From Sphingobacterium tabacisoli (GTDB lineage: Bacteria; Bacteroidota; Bacteroidia; Sphingobacteriales; Sphingobacteriaceae), in the NCBI RefSeq assembly GCF_017908035.1, contig NZ_JAEQMU010000002.1, forward strand, positions 1 through 64,000: 64,000 nt of DNA, read 5' to 3'. Positions 60,628 to 64,000 of the stretch are shown here, piece after piece; the first letter of the stretch is position 1; every line of letters starts with the position of its first letter. Position numbers and translations under genes: made by a program. The notes under the pieces are model-generated. The model saw only the letters and a program-made list of their open reading frames with translations, did not search any database and had not been told where the DNA came from.

Positions 60628-60654
60628 GCGAAAGAAAAAATAGTATACAATATC

Positions 60655-60912
60655 ATGGAAAATACAGCAGCACATAGACAGCCTAAAAAAACAGATAACA
60701 ATGCCAACCAAACGCATTATTACGTTACGTTGACTATCGCCATTATTATTGGTTTGTTTGGCGTTTTTGTAAGATTTGTACCCGATGTGATTAGCGCATT
60801 GGATCAATATACTTTCTTGTTTTCATTGATCGCAAACGTTTCTGTTATTATTGCTACCCTTATTGCATTCAAAGTCGTTTTTGGAATCTTAGGTTTCGGA
60901 AGCAAAAAATAG
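60655..60912 (+). CDS. small two-helix membrane protein, function unknown
   Basis: This 85-residue protein has a polar N-terminus (MENTAAHRQPKKTDNNANQ), then two hydrophobic helices (about 24-46 and 53-75) and a basic end. I start at the ATG at 60655; an upstream TTG at 60625 lies inside the -7 promoter element and cannot be translated from that promoter. No family is recognised. It is transcribed alone, with a terminator after it. Confidence 0.75.
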   Translation: MENTAAHRQPKKTDNNANQTHYYVTLTIAIIIGLFGVFVRFVPDVISALDQYTFLFSLIANVSVIIATLIAFKVVFGILGFGSKK

Positions 60913-60947
60913 CTTATACAAAAAGAATAATATCCTAATAATAAGAG

Positions 60948-60982
60948 AAGGGCAGTGTCGTAAAGACATTGCCTTTTTTTAT
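60948..60982 (+). terminator. terminator after the small membrane protein gene
   Basis: GGCAGTGTC (60951-60959) pairs with GACATTGCC (60965-60973, one G-T pair) and is followed by seven T. Confidence 0.88.
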
Positions 60983-61062
60983 GCCCTCTATTTTTTTCTT
61001 AACCGATTCTTAATTGCGACAATTTCGTTAGAATTATTATTTTAATGAATATTCGATAGTAT

Positions 61063-61070
61063 TAATTTTG
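61063..61070 (+). promoter_or_regulatory. -7 element of asnB
   Basis: TAATTTTG at 61063-61070 fits TAnnTTTG. The start site would be about 61076, at the left edge of the palindrome at 61074-61123. A TTTG at the -33 distance is not seen. Confidence 0.5.
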
Positions 61071-61073
61071 TTT

Positions 61074-61123
61074 ATTTACAAAAATCATAACAATATTTAA
61101 ATATTGTTATGATTTTTGTAAAT
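61074..61123. repeat. perfect 50-bp palindrome upstream of asnB
   Basis: All 25 base pairs match around a centre between 61098 and 61099. The left arm begins ATTTACAAAAATCATAACAA and the right arm is its exact complement. There is no loop and no T-run after it. It lies 55 bases before the asnB ATG and just after the predicted -7 element, so it covers the transcription start. It fits a large operator site, or a 5' stem-loop if transcribed. Confidence 0.9.
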
Positions 61124-61177
61124 CATTTTGTTTCTTTGTTCTGTCATTAATAATAAAGAGCATTAAACAAGAATATT

Positions 61178-62845
61178 ATGTGTGGAATAATAGGAGCATT
61201 TGATTTAGTAGAGTCCGGGTCGGCAATCAGATCCCGCGTGCTGGAGATGGCTAAACGGATCCGTCACCGCGGACCGGATTGGTCAGGTGTGTTCAGTACA
61301 GAAGCAGCAGTCTTGGCGCATGAGCGCCTTGCAATAGTCGATCCCCAGTCGGGTAGTCAACCCTTGTATAGTAGCGATGGGCAAGTTGTATTGGTTGTCA
61401 ATGGTGAGATCTACAATCATCAAGAGTTGCGAAGATCCTTGCCGGACTACGATTTTAAGACAGCATCTGATTCAGAGGTTATACTAGCACTCTATCTTCA
61501 GCGCGGGATTTCTTTCGTCGAAGAGCTTAATGGTATTTTCAGTTTTGCACTTTACGATTCCCGCGATGGTTCTTATTTTATTGCCCGTGATCATATGGGG
61601 ATTATCCCTTTATATTACGGTCGCGACAAGTTGGGGCAACTTTTTGTGGCTTCCGAGCTAAAGTCTCTCGAAGGGTTTTGCGTAGATATGGATCAGTTCC
61701 CTCCAGGCAGTCAGCTGTATAGCCGAAGCGAGAGTGGGGAACCTCAGCGCTGGTATTTCCGTGATTGGGAATCATTTGATGCGGTCTCTGCTAGCGTGGC
61801 GGATTACAACGTACTTCGTCCTGCATTAGAAGAGGCGGTACAGCGGCAGCTGATGTCCGACGTGCCCTATGGCGTACTGCTGTCTGGAGGTTTAGATTCA
61901 TCTGTTATTGCGGCGATAGCCCAAAAGTACGCCTCATCTCAATTGCATTCATTTGCGGTCGGCCTCAAGGGAGCGCCTGATCTTTTGGCGGCTCAGCGTG
62001 CCGCCGATCACATTGGTACAATCCATCACGAGATCAATTTTACAATTCAAGAGGGATTGGATGCCATACGGGATGTAATTTATCACCTAGAGACCTACGA
62101 CGTCACTACGGTAAGAGCGTCGACTCCGATGTATCTTTTAGCGCGGGCTATCAAGTCTTTGGGGATTAAGATGGTGTTGTCAGGCGAAGGATCAGACGAG
62201 TTGTTTGGAGGCTACCTCTATTTTCATAAGGCGCCCAATGCGCAGGAGTTTCACGAGGAAACAGTGCGTAAGTTGAAAAAACTCTATCTATACGACTGCC
62301 TACGGGCCAATAAATCCCTTGCCGCCTGGGGCGTAGAGGGAAGAGTGCCCTTTTTGGATAAGGAATTTATGGACGTCGCTATGCGTCTCCACCCTGCGGA
62401 TAAAATGATCAGCGAACAAAGAATGGAAAAGTGGGTGTTGCGCAGGGCATTTGAGGATTATCTTCCTGAGGCTATAGCTTGGCGGCAGAAGGAGCAGTTT
62501 TCTGACGGTGTTGGTTACAGCTGGATTGATACCCTAAAAGTCCAGGCAGAAGCATTAGTTGCCGACTCGGATTTTGAGATGGTTAGTTTGCGCTATCCTA
62601 TCAATACACCCAAGAACAAAGAAGAATACTATTACCGTACGATATTTGAATCACATTTTCCGTCGACTACAGCGGCCAGCACGGTGCCTTCCGTCAAGTC
62701 GGTAGCCTGCAGTACGCCGGAAGCGTTGTTGTGGGATGCCTCGTTTCAGGGGGTGAATGACCCTTCCGGTCGGGCGGTAGCTCATGTGCATAAAGAAAGT
62801 TATGTCAATGCGGATTCTCAAAGTGGTTTAAAACGAGTAGGTTAG
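61178..62845 (+). CDS. asnB: asparagine synthase B (glutamine-hydrolysing)
   Basis: AsnB makes asparagine from aspartate, ATP and glutamine. The 555-residue protein matches E. coli AsnB (554). The N-terminal glutaminase domain starts with the catalytic Cys 2 (MCGIIGAFDL) and has RIRHRGPDWSG, NGEIYNHQELR and the SDSEVIL motif. The synthetase domain has the PP-loop VLLSGGLDSSVIA (near 234-246), VLSGEGSDELFGGYLYF and the E. coli-type VEGRVPFLDKEFM. A hairpin spans the stop codon (62838-62845 with 62857-62864) without a T-run. tRNA-Asn follows 117 bases later. A 50-bp palindrome lies upstream. Confidence 0.97.
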   Translation: MCGIIGAFDLVESGSAIRSRVLEMAKRIRHRGPDWSGVFSTEAAVLAHERLAIVDPQSGSQPLYSSDGQVVLVVNGEIYNHQELRRSLPDYDFKTASDSEVILALYLQRGISFVEELNGIFSFALYDSRDGSYFIARDHMGIIPLYYGRDKLGQLFVASELKSLEGFCVDMDQFPPGSQLYSRSESGEPQRWYFRDWESFDAVSASVADYNVLRPALEEAVQRQLMSDVPYGVLLSGGLDSSVIAAIAQKYASSQLHSFAVGLKGAPDLLAAQRAADHIGTIHHEINFTIQEGLDAIRDVIYHLETYDVTTVRASTPMYLLARAIKSLGIKMVLSGEGSDELFGGYLYFHKAPNAQEFHEETVRKLKKLYLYDCLRANKSLAAWGVEGRVPFLDKEFMDVAMRLHPADKMISEQRMEKWVLRRAFEDYLPEAIAWRQKEQFSDGVGYSWIDTLKVQAEALVADSDFEMVSLRYPINTPKNKEEYYYRTIFESHFPSTTAASTVPSVKSVACSTPEALLWDASFQGVNDPSGRAVAHVHKESYVNADSQSGLKRVG

Positions 62846-62896
62846 TCTGTGATAAGCTAGCCTATGATTAAATAAACGCATAAAATGTAAAAATAT

Positions 62897-62928
62897 TTTG
62901 GAAAACTCTAGTCTAAGCTGTATCTTTG
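62897..62928 (+). promoter_or_regulatory. promoter of tRNA-Asn
   Basis: TTTG (62897-62900), exactly 20 bases, TATCTTTG (62921-62928). It is a perfect match to the Bacteroidota consensus. The start site would be near 62934, 28 bases before the tRNA, so the tRNA has its own promoter after asnB. Confidence 0.8.
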
Positions 62929-62961
62929 TGTCACTTTAGAAGGAAGTACTTCTAATATGAT

Positions 62962-63035
62962 TCCTGAATAGCTCAGTTGGTTAGAGCATCTGACTGTTAA
63001 TCAGAGGGTCGCTGGTTCGAGCCCAGCTTCAGGAG
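62962..63035 (+). tRNA. tRNA-Asn, anticodon GTT
   Basis: A 74-base cloverleaf: acceptor TCCTGAA/TTCAGGA with discriminator G73, D arm AGCTCAGTTGG, anticodon loop CTGTTAA (anticodon GTT) and T arm GGTTCGAGCCC. CCA is not encoded. Confidence 0.97.
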
Positions 63036-63045
63036 CGAAAAAGTG

Positions 63046-63076
63046 AAACCGACTATTATTAGTCGGTTTTTTTTTT
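63046..63076 (+). terminator. terminator of tRNA-Asn
   Basis: AAACCGACTA (63046-63055) pairs perfectly with TAGTCGGTTT (63060-63069) and is followed by a long T-run. Confidence 0.92.
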
Positions 63077-63095
63077 CTTAAAGTATTTAATCTTA

Positions 63096-63151
63096 ATGGA
63101 CATCAAGAACTTTCATGTCTGTTGGTGATCCAAAGGAATCATGAAAGTTTT
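63096..63151 (+). repeat. 56-base repeated hairpin element, copy 2
   Basis: This copy is 52/56 identical to 21419-21474. The stem is 63108-63117 with 63140-63149, and a G-C pair at its loop end replaces the A-T pair of copy 1. It begins 27 bases after the tRNA-Asn terminator stem and ends 23 bases before the ATG of the kinase gene. Confidence 0.8.
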
Positions 63152-63174
63152 GTTTTACGTATAATGTACAGATC

Positions 63175-64000
63175 ATGAGTTTGGTTATTGTCGGTACGGT
63201 GGCCTTTGACGCTATCAAAACACCTTTTGGAGATACAGATAAGATTGTTGGAGGTGCAGCAACCTTTGCTGGATTGGCCGCTTCTTTTTTGTACGATAAT
63301 GTGAAGCTGATCAGTGTTGTTGGTGATGATTTCGGAGACAATATGGATCTTTTTAAAGGCGAGAATATTGATACTTCAGGGATAGAGGTCGTTGCTGGTG
63401 GAAAAACCTTTTTTTGGTCCGGCAGATATCATAATGATATGAACAGTCGGGATACCTTGGCGACAGACTTGAATGTGTTGGCCGATTTTGATCCTAAGAT
63501 ACCAGCGTCTTACCAAGATTGCAGTTATCTGTTGTTGGGGAATCTGACTCCTCAGGTGCAGATGGATACCTTGGCCCGTCTTCAGAATAAACCTAAGTTG
63601 GTTGTTTTAGATACGATGAACTATTGGATGAACGTTGCTTTGGATGATCTTAAGCTCGTTTTGAAAAAAGTTGATGTATTGACGATTAATGATGCTGAGG
63701 CGAGACAACTTTCTGGCGAATACTCCTTGGTCAAAGCTGCTCAAAAGATAATAGAGTTAGGTCCGAAATATTTAATTATTAAGAAAGGTGAACACGGTGC
63801 TCTGTTATTTGGTGAGGGACAGATCTTTTCTGCACCGGCATTGCCACTTGCGGAAGTCTTTGATCCAACCGGTGCGGGCGATGCATTTGCGGGCGGTTTT
63901 ATTGGTTATCTGGCGCGTGTGAATACGGTCAATTTTTCTAATATGAAGAATGCTGTTATTTATGGTTCTACTATGGCTTCCTTTTGTGTAGAACGGTTTG
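63175..64000 (+). CDS. PfkB-family carbohydrate kinase (adenosine kinase-like), 3' end outside the window
   Basis: This is a sugar or nucleoside kinase of the PfkB/ribokinase family, 275 residues seen and still open at 64000. The start MSLVIVGTVAFDAIKTPFG is at the ATG 63175. It has GGAATFAGLAASFL (substrate side), VGDDFGDN, VDVLTINDAEARQL, LIIKKGEHGALL and the anion-hole/catalytic-base motif DPTGAGDAFAGGF, with the catalytic Asp in GAGD. The reading frame is intact. The substrate cannot be fixed. The repeat element lies just upstream. Confidence 0.92.
   Translation, partial: MSLVIVGTVAFDAIKTPFGDTDKIVGGAATFAGLAASFLYDNVKLISVVGDDFGDNMDLFKGENIDTSGIEVVAGGKTFFWSGRYHNDMNSRDTLATDLNVLADFDPKIPASYQDCSYLLLGNLTPQVQMDTLARLQNKPKLVVLDTMNYWMNVALDDLKLVLKKVDVLTINDAEARQLSGEYSLVKAAQKIIELGPKYLIIKKGEHGALLFGEGQIFSAPALPLAEVFDPTGAGDAFAGGFIGYLARVNTVNFSNMKNAVIYGSTMASFCVERF

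Noticed and set aside
60625..60654. TTG start at 60625 for the two-helix membrane protein
   Set aside because: It is part of the -7 element TACCTTTG, upstream of the predicted transcript start.
61074..61123. The palindrome as an intrinsic terminator
   Set aside because: It has no loop and no T-run, is AT-rich, and the preceding gene already has a terminator at 60948-60982.
1..64000. Mobile elements, prophage, CRISPR, toxin-antitoxin or defence genes
   Set aside because: No transposase, integrase, phage structural gene, regular short repeat array, restriction or antiphage protein was found on either strand.

Overview
The window is chromosomal DNA from a Bacteroidota bacterium, most likely of the Sphingobacteriaceae (Sphingobacterium-like). 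The evidence is gene content (TonB receptor with an N-terminal carboxypeptidase-like domain, GH109 and GH29 secreted enzymes, DUF3857, DUF4374 and DUF1573 proteins, a lipoprotein Omp85 of TamL type, a long NusB, a FeoB-associated Cys-rich peptide), low-to-moderate GC, and promoters of the Bacteroidota type: TAnnTTTG at -7, often with TTTG about 20 bases upstream, instead of -35/-10 boxes. The genus is an inference.

Layout. 1-131 is the 3' end of a 5S rRNA gene and its terminator. 413-5869 is a tripartite RND efflux operon. 6127-7542 is a Tat-exported GH109 enzyme. 7632-13520 is an iron or siderophore uptake locus: an AraC regulator divergent from a TonB receptor, a DUF4374 lipoprotein and a FatB/CeuE-type binding protein. 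Then come carB (without its allosteric domain), a small outer-membrane protein, a DPP IV-like peptidase, folB, hsp20, rplU-rpmA, a DEAD-box helicase and tRNA-Ala. 23116-28840 holds two tandem DUF3857/transglutaminase proteins and an ABC exporter. 29016-34587 holds a leucine-dehydrogenase-like gene, nusB, DUF1573, yajC, YbbR, coaE and an MBL-fold exonuclease-like gene. Two identical tRNA-Phe genes and mnmA follow.

36200-38797 is a purM-rimB-rimK operon. 38972-45000 has rnhA, a GH29 fucosidase, an unrecognised secreted protein, lpxB and a porin. 45028-50751 has dinB, a feoA-feoB-Cys-rich peptide operon with a divergent MarR gene, a His-tailed ZIP transporter and a PAP2 phosphatase. 50937-57617 has a phosphohexomutase, two small proteins and a five-gene chain (TrmH-type methyltransferase, MFS, AI-2E, TatD, TcdA). 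57625-62845 has tamL, two small membrane proteins and asnB behind a perfect 50-bp palindrome. tRNA-Asn follows, and the window ends inside a PfkB-family kinase gene.

Most of the window is ordinary housekeeping DNA. No prophage, IS element, CRISPR array or defence island was seen. The points most worth following are: (1) a 56-base element present twice, whose two copies differ at a stem pair in a compensatory way; (2) a leucine-dehydrogenase homologue with Cys at the catalytic Lys position; (3) the 50-bp palindrome at the predicted asnB transcription start; (4) the DUF4374/FatB iron locus with hairpin-separated genes; (5) a transglutaminase pair in which one partner has lost the catalytic Cys and His.
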